Source of the DNA: Apium graveolens
Taxonomy: Eukaryota > Streptophyta > Magnoliopsida > Apiales > Apiaceae
Reading direction: 5' to 3'
Length of the DNA: 64,000 nucleotides
Assembly (NCBI RefSeq): GCF_009905375.1
Contig: NC_133657.1
Location: 4,544,239-4,608,238 of the forward strand
Shown here piece after piece: positions 32,095 to 43,970 of this stretch. The stretch's first letter is position 1, and every line of letters starts with the position of its first letter. The notes under the pieces were generated by a model. That model ran no database searches, was not told the origin of the DNA, and was given only the letters and a program-made list of their open reading frames with translations. The position numbers and the translations under genes were made by a program.

Positions 32095-34227
32095 ATGTTA
32101 GCACCAAAGCGAGCTTGTATGCACTTCTCTAAACGCTTCTTCTCAGCTTCTTCTATCTCAAAACAAACCATTAAAACAAGAAACTCAGTCATCTACTTCA
32201 ACACCCTCATCACTAAACATGGCAAAAACGGTGATATCAAAGCAGCTGAGTCTGTTTTCAATCGCATGCCCTGCAAAAATATTATATCCTGGACTGCAAT
32301 GCTCACTGCCTACTCGGGAAATGGCCTTATTAAGGAAGCTCGTAAACTGTTTGATGAAATGCCTGAGAGAAGTGTTGAGTCCTGGAATGCGATTCTTTCG
32401 GCTTATGTACGTAATAGAGTTCGGGTAGATGAAATCCTTCGGATGTTTTTAAAAATGCCTGAGAGGAATGCGGTTTCTTATGGGGTGATGTTGAATGGAC
32501 TTGTGCAGGCTGGGAGGTTTGATAAGGCTGAGAAGCTGTACAATGAAGTGCCTTTGAGTTTGCGTGATCCGGTTTCTTCTAATGTTTTGATATCTGGGTA
32601 TGTGAAGATGGGTAAGTTGGAGGAGGCAGTGAGAGTTTTTGAGGGTATGGAGGAGAGGAATGTCGTTTCTTGGAGCTCGATGCTAGACGGGTACTGTAAA
32701 GAAGGGAAAATTAGTGAAGCTGGAGAATTGTTTAGTAAAATGCCGGAGAGAAATGTGATTACTTGGACTTCTATGATACATGGGTATTTGAAGATGGGGT
32801 TCTTTGAGGATGGGTTTAGATTCTTTTTGCTTATGAGACATGAAGATAACGTAGAGGTTAGTTCAAATACGTTGACTATAATGTTTGAAGCTTGTGGAAG
32901 ACTTGGTAGATATGTAGAAGCTTGTCAACTACATGCTTTAGTTTTGCAAATGGGATTAGGTCTTGATGTCTTTTTGGAAAATACAGTTATTACCATGTAT
33001 TGTAGATTTGGTTGTATAGATGCTGCTGCTAAGATTTTTCATATGATTGTCAAAAAGGACACGGTGTCTTGGAATTCTATAATTGCTGGGTATGTTCAAT
33101 CTGGTGACATTGATCAGGCTTTAGAACTTTTTAAGCAAATGCCGCAAAAAGATGTAGTTTCTTGGACCACTATGATAAAGGGATTTTCTAGCAATGGGTC
33201 AACTGAGAAATCTATTGAATTATTTGAAATGATGCCTGATCATGGTGATGATGTTGCCTGGACTGCTGTTATTTCAGGACTGGAGAATAATGGAGAATAT
33301 GAAAAGGCTATCTGCTGGTTTATGAATATGCTCCGTAAAGATGTCAGACTAAATCCTCTTACTTTTAGCAGTGTTCTCAGTTCGTCAGCTAGTTTGGCAA
33401 TATTAAGCCTAGGCCAGCAGTTACATGTTCATGTTTTAAAAATGAATATGGAATATGATTTATCCATCCAAAACTCACTGGTCTCAATGTATTCTAAGTG
33501 TGGAAGCCTTGGTGATGCCTACAGGATTTTTAAGTCCATCAGTGACCCAAATGTTGTTTCTTTCAACTCAATGCTCACCGGATTTTCTCAAAATGGCTAT
33601 GGAAAAGAAGCACTTACATTGTTCAAGGAAATGGAAGAGAAAAGTGTAGATCCAAATGAAATTACATTCCTCGGGGTACTTTCAGCCTGTACGCATGTGG
33701 GACTGGTGGAAGAAGGATGGCACCACTTCAGGTCTATGAAATGCTCATATAACATTGAGCCTGGTCCTGATCATTATGCATGCATGATTGATCTCCTTGG
33801 AAGATCTGGTCTACTGAATGAAGCTATTAAGTTCATTAATGTAATGCCAGTTGAGCCTCATTGTGGAGTGTGGGGTGCTCTACTTGCTGCAAGCAAAACT
33901 TCTTTACGCGTTGATATCGCGAAGGTCGCTGCGCAACATCTTTCCAATTTGGAGCCTAGTAACGCAACACCTTATGTTGTCTTGTCAGACCTCTACTCTA
34001 TTGCAGGTAAAAAGGAGGATGAGGAACATGTGAGGATGGTTAAAAAACTGAAAGGGATTAAAAAGAGTCCAGGATGCAGCTGGATCATTGTAAAGGACAA
34101 GATTGTGTTGTTTCTTTCAGGAGATCAATCACATGTAGAATTTGCAGGCATTAGAAGTAATTTGAGGTTTATTGTAGATGAAATGAAGCAGAAGAATTTT
34201 CAAACCAATGACTTGCACTACTGCTAA
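32095..34227 (+). CDS. PLS-class pentatricopeptide-repeat protein with E/E+ region, probably mitochondrial
   Basis: An intronless ORF of 710 codons from ATG 32095 to TAA 34225-34227. The frame is open 12 bases further upstream, but this is the first ATG. The first 35 residues are rich in Lys, Arg and Ser with few acidic residues (KRACMHFSKRFFSASS), as in a mitochondrial presequence. Repeated PPR motifs run from about residue 35 to 570 (for example SWTAMLTAYSGNGLIKEARKL, NVVSWSSMLDGYCKEGKISE). They are followed by the E/E+ region (HYACMIDLLGRSGLLNEA, GVWGALLAASKT, KKSPGCSWI). There is no DYW deaminase domain. Such proteins bind organelle RNA one base per repeat and usually specify C-to-U editing sites, recruiting a deaminase from elsewhere. 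Overall it resembles Arabidopsis At1g53600 as I recall it. No breaks seen; this is the only clear host gene. Confidence 0.93.
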   Translation: MLAPKRACMHFSKRFFSASSISKQTIKTRNSVIYFNTLITKHGKNGDIKAAESVFNRMPCKNIISWTAMLTAYSGNGLIKEARKLFDEMPERSVESWNAILSAYVRNRVRVDEILRMFLKMPERNAVSYGVMLNGLVQAGRFDKAEKLYNEVPLSLRDPVSSNVLISGYVKMGKLEEAVRVFEGMEERNVVSWSSMLDGYCKEGKISEAGELFSKMPERNVITWTSMIHGYLKMGFFEDGFRFFLLMRHEDNVEVSSNTLTIMFEACGRLGRYVEACQLHALVLQMGLGLDVFLENTVITMYCRFGCIDAAAKIFHMIVKKDTVSWNSIIAGYVQSGDIDQALELFKQMPQKDVVSWTTMIKGFSSNGSTEKSIELFEMMPDHGDDVAWTAVISGLENNGEYEKAICWFMNMLRKDVRLNPLTFSSVLSSSASLAILSLGQQLHVHVLKMNMEYDLSIQNSLVSMYSKCGSLGDAYRIFKSISDPNVVSFNSMLTGFSQNGYGKEALTLFKEMEEKSVDPNEITFLGVLSACTHVGLVEEGWHHFRSMKCSYNIEPGPDHYACMIDLLGRSGLLNEAIKFINVMPVEPHCGVWGALLAASKTSLRVDIAKVAAQHLSNLEPSNATPYVVLSDLYSIAGKKEDEEHVRMVKKLKGIKKSPGCSWIIVKDKIVLFLSGDQSHVEFAGIRSNLRFIVDEMKQKNFQTNDLHYC

Positions 34228-34319
34228 CGAGACCAACTCTGTAAGCACTATTAATTAGGTCAATTTCTGATTTTGCAACTTATGCTTCTCCTGTTTTTTG
34301 GAATTTGATTCTACTGCTC

Positions 34320-34334
34320 GGGGGGGGGGGGGGG
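34320..34334. repeat. G15 homopolymer
   Basis: Fifteen consecutive G in very AT-rich surroundings, about 90 bases after the PPR stop codon. Length may be unreliable in the assembly. Confidence 0.9.
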
Positions 34335-34337
34335 TTG

Positions 34338-34343
34338 AATAAA
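34338..34343 (+). terminator. Possible poly(A) signal of the PPR gene
   Basis: AATAAA about 110 bases after the stop codon, just after a G15 tract. Plant signals are loose, so this is only a candidate. Confidence 0.3.
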
Positions 34344-34374
34344 TGCTAGCTTTTCTCCTCCCTTTTTTTTAAAC

Positions 34375-35377
34375 AGAATAACTATTAGAATCTAAAGATA
34401 TATATCATTAATAGAATTTAGTAAAACATTGAAATGAAAAGTTGTTGTAACAGTCAACTAATTAATATGTGATCACTAGATTAGTTCCCGGGCAGATGCC
34501 CGGTTATATTATAATTATTTTTTGAAAAATTATTTTAAAATAATTTAATTTAAATATATATTAATACAATATTTTTAATATATAATAATGAGAACATAAT
34601 GAAATTATAATTATGAAAAATTAAAAAATAATATTATCCAAATTACATATATCGATCATCAACTCTTTATTAAATATAAAAATATAATAATGAATATTTA
34701 TGTAAATAAAATTAATTTTGAATAAGATAAAATTAGTGAAGGAAAGGGAGTTATTAAAAATTATTAATTTAAGAATATAAAAATGAGGAAGAAAGAGAAT
34801 GAGAAATGGGTAAGAGAGAGAATTAGTGGAGGTAATAAATGAAAAGAGGGAGAGAGATTTGAATGAAAGTAAATATTAGAATAACTATTAGAATCTAAAG
34901 ATATATATCATTAATAGAATTTAGTAAAACATTGAAATGAAAAGTTGTTGTAACAGTCAACTAATTAATATGTGATCACTAGATTAGTTCCCGGGCAGAT
35001 GCCCGGTTATATTATAATTATTTTTTGAAAAATTATTTTAAAATAATTTAATTTAAATATATATTAATACAATATTTTTAATATATAATAATGAGAACAT
35101 AATGAAATTATAATTATGAAAAATTAAAAAATAATATTATCCAAATTACATATATCGATCATCAACTCTTTATTAAATATAAAAATATAATAATGAATAT
35201 TTATGTAAATAAAATTAATTTTGAATAAGATAAAATTAGTGAAGGAAAGGGAGTTATTAAAAATTATTAATTTAAGAATATAAAAATGAGGAAGAAAGAG
35301 AATGAGAAATGGGTAAGAGAGAGAATTAGTGGAGGTAATAAATGAAAAGAGGGAGAGAGATTTGAATGAAAGTAAAT
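34375..35377. repeat. 503-bp tandem duplication carrying a Helitron-like end
   Basis: AGAATAACTATTAG recurs at 34375 and 34878, and the following roughly 497-500 bases look identical by eye. Each unit contains CTAG (34476 and 34979), then ATTAGTTC and a hairpin CCGGGCAGATGCCCGG (34488-34503, and 503 bases later). That reads as a Helitron 3' terminus on the - strand. A third, partial copy of the first 105-130 bases is at 35495-35630 and lacks the hairpin. Confidence 0.85.
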
Positions 35378-35494
35378 TAATTAAGGAGAAGATTGTTAGT
35401 GGCAGATGACATCATCAAATCAAATTGATGAGAGTTTGTCACATATGATGATGTAAACTATTAAAAGAGAGTTTGACACCTAAGCTATGATGTT

Positions 35495-35630
35495 GTCAGC
35501 TTTTCTCCTCCCTTTGTTTTAAATAGAATAACTATTAGAATCTAAAGATATTTATCATTAATAGAATTTAGTAAAACATTGAAATGAAAAGTTGTTGTAA
35601 CAGTCAACTAATTAATATTTGATCATTTTG
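35495..35630. repeat. Third partial copy of the flanking segment, without the Helitron-like end
   Basis: Matches 34348-34475 (GCTTTTCTCCTCCCTTT...) with a few changes, up to TTTGATCA, and then continues into TTTTGCATG. The other two copies instead continue CTAGATTAG. It may represent the unfilled site. Confidence 0.6.
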
Positions 35631-36112
35631 CATGTCAAACAATAACAAGTACTTTTCTTTGGTAAACTTAATCAGTATTTGTTGTCGTAAATTAAGAGCA
35701 ATTCTTACTTACACAAAAATCTATCTTTTGTAATTACGGTTAAACCGCTTTGAAGTAATGCTCTTTGGACCGATCGATATAGTAATAAAATATTACTTTA
35801 TCGATAAAGTAAAATTTTATTATTACAAAAAATATATGTGTAATTTGGACGTATGTTCTAAAGTTAGTAGAAATTTTTGGTGTTATTTAAATATATTTGT
35901 GTAATTATGCTTGAGCAAATTTAAATCAGCTAAATTGTAATCATAAACAAATATTAGAGTCGTCAGACTTAGAAAAATGCACTTATAACATGAAATTTAT
36001 TTAAAATTAATGATCAATGACCAGTTGAGAGATTTATCTCGAGAATGGTCGTTTAAGGAAGTCCCATGGTATATATCACAAACATCTATTTTTTATAATA
36101 ATGTAAAAGTTG
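35631..36112. other. No gene seen
   Basis: AT-rich DNA without a supported feature. Confidence 0.5.
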
Positions 36113-36114
36113 TA

Positions 36115-36402
36115 CTCCCTCCGTCCCGGCCAATTATTTATATTTGGTTTGGGCACAAATATTAAGAAATATGTATAAAGTAGTGAAAAAGAGAAAGAAA
36201 AGTGGGTGAAGTGGTAGAACCCATTAATTTTTAATATATAAAAAAACATAGTGGAATAAAAGTAGTGTGAAAAGGAAGGAAAAGTGGGAAAGTGATGGGA
36301 CCAATTAACTAATTTTGGTAAGTTTTGAAATGTAAAGAATTGGATGAGACATCCCAAAAAAGGAAAGTGTAAAGAAATGGTTGGGGGTTGGGACAGAGGG
36401 AG
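36115..36402. mobile_element. Stowaway MITE (Tc1/mariner type)
   Basis: 288 bp with inverted ends CTCCCTCCGTCCC at the left and GGGACAGAGGGAG at the right, flanked by TA on both sides (36113-36114 and 36403-36404). These are the Stowaway terminal consensus and target site. No coding capacity. Confidence 0.92.
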
Positions 36403-36404
36403 TA

Positions 36405-36912
36405 TATGCTCTACGAAAAATTAGGAATGAGAATTATTTTAAATTAGGTGGGAAAAGAAAAAAATGTAAATTTATATTTAAAAGAACTAAACATTGTATT
36501 AAATATATGTATATAAAATATAGTAAATATTACTTTAAATTTTCATTGGGCCCTTAAGGATTATATTTAAAAAGTACTGTTTTATTCATTATCCTATTAG
36601 CCCAAGTCGGTGCTAGACAAATTTACTTTAATAGACAGTATACTTAATCGAGGTTATTACTTTATGAGGTAATATATTGTCTTAAGGAGTATTACTTAAT
36701 CGAGTTTTTTACTTTATTAGGTGTTATTTTATTGAGGTTTAACTGTACCTTCAGACTTCAATATATAGTATAAATTTAAATTCTTATTTAATCCAGCATA
36801 TATGAGCCTTACAGAAGTACTATCGTCTATAAAAGATGGTTCAACACTCTTTAGCAACATATTTAAATCTAATATATATAGATCTAAATATATAATATCC
36901 TGGGAATTTGGT
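36405..36912. other. No gene seen
   Basis: AT-rich DNA. Related words about GAG(G/T)TTATTACTTTAT repeat near 36650-36735. Confidence 0.45.
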
Positions 36913-37358
36913 CAGTGTTTAAAAAAGCGCAAATCAGTCAAAAGCGGCGGGGAGACCTTCTAGCGTTTAAGCGGTTAAGCAGACGCTTAATCGAAATTTT
37001 AAGCGGGTCTGTAAGCAGATAAATAATATTTATTTAAAATTTTAAATATAATAATAATATGTGTATCACTAAAATTATTAAAAAAAATTAAGTATCAAGA
37101 ATTTAAACATAGAATTTTCTTATAAAAAAATATATTTTACCTTTTTAATTAAGATTATTGTTTTATTAAAATGAATATTAATATCTAGAATTAAAATTTG
37201 ACTAACTCAAAAATGGTTTGACCGCTTAATCCGCTTAATAACCTCTTAATCTGTTTACAAGGCCGCTTAATTTTTAAAAATGCTTAAGCATCCGATTAGT
37301 ATAAAATCGAAGTGGTACGATTCCACTTAAACGGTCGCTTAAGCTTTTTAGAACACTA
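36913..37358. mobile_element. hAT-like MITE
   Basis: The left end CAGTGTTTAAAAAAGCGC and the reverse complement of the right end, TAGTGTTCTAAAAAGCTT, are inverted repeats of the hAT type. The interior is full of GCTTAAGCGG-like words. Flanks AATTTGGT and ATTTTGGA agree at 6 of 8 positions, a decayed 8-bp target duplication. Confidence 0.6.
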
Positions 37359-37409
37359 ATTTTGGAGTCCCATCAACATAGAAAGATCTTACATTTATAT
37401 TATTAGCTA

Positions 37410-38918
37410 CTAGCTTTGTACCCGTGCGATGCACGGGATGATTCTAACTATTTTTTATAAAAACTTTGAAATCAATAATTATTCTTTACTTTACTAAATT
37501 TTAATACAAAAATTTTATTCCTTAAATTTTTATATTTCTTAAGTATTTTATACTTATATATTTAGTTACTATTACATTTTTATATTTCATCAAGACAACC
37601 TTGTATAATATATTAATAATTTTAAAAAAAATATTACGGCTTTTAAAGTGTTACTAATATGTATAACTGTATTTCACAATTATGCTTAATTATTCTTTTA
37701 TTTTAATCGTAAATATTTTAACATTCTAATAACATGTAATATATAATTGTACATATTTATTTTTAAATGATTTATTTTTCAAAAACAAAATTATTTTCAA
37801 ACTTATTCATTTAGTTGTTGTTACATTTTTATATTTGATTGTGGCACATAATTAAAGGAGTTTGATCACGAATTGAAATGTTGGTTGTAGTTTGTATCTT
37901 ACTACTTTTTTCAAGTGTGTTTTTAATAATATTTTATAAATTCTCAGTTTTTGTAATAACATTTAAAAAACATAATTTGCAATCTATTGTCGGATATTTT
38001 TTTCATTTTATTAAAATTGTATTTTATTTTAAGTTGTATTAATTTTTTATAATTATTATATTTCTTTTCAAAATTTATTATTTATAGAATTTGTAACATT
38101 TATAACCAAATATATAGTAAATGTTTTCATTATTTAATAATATAAAAAATTAATTTTACACCTGTAACATTCACAAGAAAATTTATTAACAATTTTTTAC
38201 ATAAGAATTGTTTTTTGACAAAATGAGTTGGCTTATTTACTTTTTGATATAAATATCTTTTACCAAAAGTACTTTATTTTTTTATTCTTATAACTTTATT
38301 TACATGATGATGATTACATAGGGGTGATGTCGATAATGATATTATAATTTAATAATTAATTACTAATTATAATATTAGTCCTAATTACTAAATCGTAATT
38401 ATAATATTATAGTGATGACTATCAAACTATAACCATTTTTTATATAAGATTTTTTTTAACAAAATGAGTTGGTTTATTTACTTTTTAATATCAATACCTT
38501 TTATAAAAATACTATTATTTTTATTATTCAAATAACTTTATTTACATGATGATCATATTATTGTATTTTCATATTTGACATTAATAACGTAAAATATAAC
38601 ATATGCATTATAGTTTAGTTTATTTCTTTCATTGTTTGATTTTTTTCATATTATAAATTTGTAAAGAGAATATTTTAATCATATCACATAATATGGTTAT
38701 GTAATCATTTTTCTTTTATTTATATATATTTGTTTCTTAATCTTATAAAGTTTAATCATGAATTGGAAAGTTGTTTGAGATTTGTGTTTTACTTAATAAT
38801 ATTTTATAATTTTTCGGTTCCAGTAATAATTTTGAAAAAAAAATACTTTATACCTACTTTTCATAGTACTTTTAAATATAATTTATAAGATTTGTATTTC
38901 AATTTTGAATTTTAATAG

Positions 38919-38973
<55 letters not shown>

Positions 38974-40043
38974 TTCTTCCTAATTTTTATGTTTTATAGG
39001 ATTCATGTGCGCTAAATTGTTTAAAAGTCCGTAATTTTCCATTTTATCAAATTAAGCAAAACACATATAATATTTATCCTTAAATACAATATAAATGTGT
39101 AAAATTATCTATTCAAAATTTTTTTTAATCAAACTTACCTATTTCAATTTTTTAAGAAAATGACACCACCTTAACCCGATTAAAAATTGATTTTTTTATT
39201 GTTACTTATATTTATTTTTATTAAGATAATTGTTATTTATATTATATATATAACATTTTTTATATTATTTATAGCATATAAGTATATATAATTATAATTC
39301 AATTTTTTCATTCATTACTTATTATGTAATACAATATAAGAATAAATAAATTAAATATTATCTATAATGTATTTTGTTAGATTTTTATTTAAATTTTGAG
39401 TTGTAATAGTTTTTTATTATTATATTTCTTCCTTGTTTTTAAGTTTTATAAGATTTATGTGCTCTAAATGTTTTCAAAGACAAACTACCTATTGTGTTTA
39501 TTATGCAGATTATTAAGTATTATAATAAAGTATTAAAATAAATGAAATAAATATAATATATAGTATTTTATTAAATTTTTATTTCAATTTTTAATTGTAA
39601 TAGTTTTATTATTAAGAATATTTGTCTATAGTATGTAGATTAATGATTTTGCAAAGTTTTTCTCAAATTAAGAATATTTTTGAACTATATTTGATACAAA
39701 TAAAAAGAATAATAACTAATCATACATTTAAAAAGACTTAAAATTATTATTATTATTTTCATATTAGGTTTAGGTTTATCAACACATGTATCATGTTAAG
39801 CACATCACACCTGTTTCCCAATCACCAATCTCTAATTACAATATTAGCCCTACGACCAAAGCATACCTTTAGCCCTGATGACCAAACCATACCTTTTTAT
39901 CTCCTTTACTCCAATTATATATAGGATATAATAAGAACAAAATGTTTAGGATTTGAAACGTATTAGCAACATGTTAGTATTTTAGTACATATTAAGTTAA
40001 TAAATATGTATAAAATTCATGCTTTGCATGGGATACATGCTAG
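37410..40043. mobile_element. AT-rich block bounded by two inverted Helitron-like 3' ends
   Basis: Left end: CTAG at 37410-37413 with hairpin CCCGTGCGATGCACGGG at 37421-37437, a 3' terminus read on the - strand. Right end: hairpin CATGCTTTGCATG followed by GGATACATG and CTAG at 40040-40043, read on the + strand. The interior has no coding capacity. It repeats a segment of about 120 bp (38205-38320 and 38445-38560, around AAAATGAGTTGG(C/T)TTATT). Another segment around TTCTTCC..TTTTTAAGTTTTATA occurs near 38975 and 39425. It is either two head-to-head Helitrons or one element with inverted ends. Confidence 0.45.
38920..38971. repeat. (TTA)n microsatellite
   Basis: About 17 TTA units inside the AT-rich block. 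Confidence 0.95.
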
Positions 40044-40145
40044 TAAAATTAGAATATGCAAAACCTATTTAATTGAAAACATAAGAAATTACCATGCTAG
40101 TAAAATAAGAATATGCAAAACCTATTTAATTGAAAACATAAGAAA
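40036..40145. repeat. 57-bp tandem duplication at a Helitron-like terminus
   Basis: CATGCTAGTAAAAT at 40036 recurs at 40093, with the same following 50 or so bases (ATATGCAAAACCTATTTAAT). The unit starts with the last 8 bases of the putative element and continues into flanking DNA. Confidence 0.8.
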
Positions 40146-40671
40146 ATCCGGAAAAGATTCTTTGACATTTTGATATTATGGTTTTTATTGTATTGTCACT
40201 TCTGGAAGTTTGAACCTTAGCTTATTAGGGTACGCAAAGACACTTATATTATAGTACAACAACATGCTAGAGATGCTATCCTTCTCTTGCATTTTGCAAA
40301 ATCAATGTTGTTGGTCAATATGGTCTACAAAGTTTTGTCCAGGGCTTCTCAACAATATAGAAAAGTACAGAATGCCTTGAAAAATCAACCCACGGGGCTC
40401 TAATTTTTCACTCTTTCGTTCTTCAATTTTTGTTCACAATTGTCCAAGAGTTTGCTTTGTTTTTTCATTTTATTATAATTAAGGATTCTTATGACTGATT
40501 GTAATTTTTATTAACATTTTAATTTCAATAGCTTGGTAAGAGTTAAAAATGCATCAGTTATAAATTATTGATATAACTTGAGTAGAGCTATAAAAATATG
40601 AAACTTAGGGATCTTTTGCTCTGCTAGTGTGAGTAATGAGGTAGGAGGTATGCGTTTAGAATGAATAAAAC

Positions 40672-41076
40672 TCATACTAGTGTTTGGTTGAACTTTTTAT
40701 AAATTTCAAACCCATACGTCCATACCTCAAAACCCCCCAAGGTATGGGTTTTTGAAACCCAACGGGAAGGTGGGTATGAGGTATTACTTCAAATATTACT
40801 TTTTTCAATTCCAGCCAACAAACAGTACTAATAAGAATACACAGACACACACACAAAAACAAAAACAAACTTTACTAATAATTAAAATATGTATACAATT
40901 TTTTATATATAATAACTAAATTGATGTAACTAATAGTTCTTAAATTAAAAAAACTCATCCCGGTGCTGAAACAAACACACAATATAACAATATAAGAAAA
41001 TGGAGTTCCAACCCCATGCCGCCCTCTGGATTTTGATTTTAAACCCATACCACCCCACAAACCAAACAACCCCAAG
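40672..41076. mobile_element. Possible TIR element remnants (TTTGGTT-type ends)
   Basis: AGTGTTTGGTTGAAC near 40677 faces inverted forms CCAACAAACAGTACT (near 40816) and AACCAAACAACCCC (near 41062). CAAACCCATAC-type words appear in both orientations. Boundaries and superfamily not resolved. Confidence 0.3.
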
Positions 41077-42289
41077 GACTCCTTAGTAAGGGATCGTCCA
41101 CTCAATACAATCTGCCTTTCAAGCAAGTGATCCCTTGTACTATCTAATTAGATATTTGATGTATACTTCTTGGTCATTTTCAGTTTTATATGATGCTGCA
41201 CATGTTGGAAACCATCTGGTGTTGCTGCATTCGTTCTAATGAACGGAAACAGCATACATAAAAGCGCAGATGCGATCATAAATTGCTTGTTGCCGAGAAT
41301 GTATATTACCTTAAGAGTATGAGAGCATACTGGCAAGTTTGCAGGATGGGTTATGTAATTTTTTGATAGAAGTTGGAAAGGATGACACTTACGAGCAGTG
41401 CAGAGGTAATATTACTGGATCTGTTCTCACTATTTTTGCAAGTAGGGCGGAGTTAATATTACTGGATGTAATTTTTTGTCGTGCAATCATCTAGTACCTC
41501 GTTTAAAGTATAACCACGAGTTCGTATTTCATAAATCAAGTAGTGATAGTAAAGCTTTTACATATATCCAATGTTATTGCTCTGAAGTGTAAATGAGATT
41601 GACGGAAAAATTGTTAAGATGTGTGTACTACTAGTTGAATACGCTTAGCGAAAAAAAACCAATACAGTCTAGCCGATATCCCTCAGTCCTTGGTTGCCAA
41701 AGGTCTAAGGTTTAAGTTTCAATGGAGGTAATGTGTGTCTGAGTATTTAATTTCTTGTAATTGACCTTGCCTAGAAAAGAGAGAAAATGATACAGTCATG
41801 CACTCTGAAGTCACATGTCTGGTAAAAATGTGCATATTATTACAAGAACTAGAAGAAATTTAACTGATACACACAAATAGAACTTGCACTGGCCTTTAAG
41901 CAAACATATAATGCATACATTCATGAATTATGAATGCTGGTAAAAGAACAGGGAAAGCACTCACAATTGCGAGCCTATTGATGCCTAGTGATAGAACAAG
42001 AGATGTGCTAGTGAATGGAAGTAAAGATAAGTGCATAAAAAATATCATGCATCCTCAAATTATCTGCTGTACATGAGCCCTGTTGGTGTTTTTTATAAAA
42101 GAATTTTTTAGTGCATGAAGTACCATACCAAACAATCACATCAATTTACAGAAATTATATATTATTTTTCCCAAAAACATCTCCAGCGCTCCATTTATTT
42201 GCGACTCTAGTGCTTTCTCAATTGAGTGCTTATGTCGATCTTTGCCTTTTGTAGCAGCTGTTTTTGCTGATCTTCCCCCCACGAGTTGG
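41077..42289. other. No gene seen
   Basis: About 1.2 kb of mixed-composition DNA, less AT-rich than its surroundings, without a persuasive ORF or repeat. Confidence 0.45.
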
Positions 42290-42900
42290 AGGTTTATCAC
42301 CCCAACTTGAAGCAAATGAACCTATGAGCTGCGTTGCCAAGAACTTGGGCAATATCAGCTAATTGCAACTTGGCTGGAATCTTGGTAGGGACAGCTTGAA
42401 CCTTTTCCTTGACAGAATGACAGTCCAGTTCCATGTGCTCTGTCCTAACAAAATGAAATGGATTGGAAGGTATGTCAAAAGCTGCCTGGTTTCACAGAAA
42501 TATTAGTTGCAAGTTAACTGAAAATTTAATCTGGCTAAAAATACCCAAGCTACATGACCTGACAAGCAATAGTGGCCGAGGCTCGATACTCTGCCTCAGT
42601 CGAGCTTCTACAATAGCTACTTTTTTCTTAGAGTTCCAGGTAACTAATTAGAGGACTAAGCTGTTAGAAATAACGAGCAACTAATTTCCCACAGTAGTTG
42701 GATAATCACTCCAATCATAGGCGCAGCACATGTGAAGCAAAGAAATTTTTTCTGCAGAGAATACTGAACGACGACCAGAGGCAGATATCGATTATTTCCC
42801 TCTAACCAGTAGCTAAATGCTTTATGATTAAACTAGGAGCCTGCATAATTGGGCTAAACAACTAGCCAGGACAAAAAGTGATATTTTGGGAAACAAAATT
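42290..42900 (-). pseudogene. Copia RNase H remnant, heavily decayed
   Basis: Read on the - strand in shifting frames it keeps recognisable copia RNase H pieces. AYDWSDYPTT is near 42710, STEAEYRASATIACQV is near 42580, and then HMELDCHSVKEKVQ and LQLADI lead towards the usual C-terminus near 42330. Many stops and indels. No LTRs were found nearby. Confidence 0.6.
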
Positions 42901-43960
42901 CCTTGACAATAACCGATATGTTCCCAATAAATAGAGGCAGAGGCAAAATGCAGTTGTTTTTCCCGAAGTGAATGTTAATATGTGATATTGAGAGTTGTTC
43001 CGCTTATCTCGGAATTAGACTCAAGTCTTATACAATTAAATATTTCTTATTCTCAGGAAAGAGTTTTAACACCTAGGTAATCTGTACAAATGTCCGAGAA
43101 ATAATTTATTTTAGTGTCAGGGAGATTAACAATAGAGCTTTATCTACTCTGTAAATTTGTAGAGCGTTCTAAGGAGGAATAAAAATTTGCATATGGTTTA
43201 TATGGGTATAGAAAGTTTTTTGTATAGTGCTTATAGAAGAAGTTTTGAGGTTATGACAGGGACTCTGCATTTGTATGATTAATATAGAATAATAAACAAT
43301 TATTAATATAGATTTTTGACACAAAAAGCTAATGATTAATAGGATAATAACCAATTATATTAAAACTTATCACTAAACCCCTTTCTATTAAAGAGCCTAC
43401 AGTAGGATCTAGTACGATGGATCTCCCTTTGAAATTTACATAAACAACAAGATTAATGAAAACCACAACCATAGAGTTGATGTATACCAGTGAAAGCCAG
43501 CTACATCATATCTTATTCTAACCACGCCTGGGTCCATAATATTTGATCTGGATTGCGTCAATCAACAACCAGAAACTGCTTTTTTTGTAGATCTTAGCTT
43601 TCATGATCTTGTTGGTAGTAAAATGAGTATATGAGGAAGGTAGTTCAGCTTTTACTACATTTGGTGATTTAGTTTGTTGACAGGGGCTCATATCAAATTA
43701 TTTTTGATAAGACAGGAACCTGATAATTGCATATCACCAGTTGTTAATGGTACTATCTTACAACCTGGCTAATTTACTGTTAAATTACTAAAATGTAAAA
43801 ATATGTACTTGATATTCCCTTGTGATTTGATTAACTTATTGTGTTTTTGTGGTTGTTAATGGCTTGTGAAAAGTATCACAGTTTATATATGATTATTATG
43901 AATTGAAACCCTCTTTGAATAAAAAGAAATTTCACTTGTGTTTAATTCATGTTTAATACT
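42901..43960. other. No gene seen
   Basis: Just over 1 kb with only short open frames and no recognised feature. Confidence 0.45.
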
Positions 43961-43970
43961 GTAAATGCTA

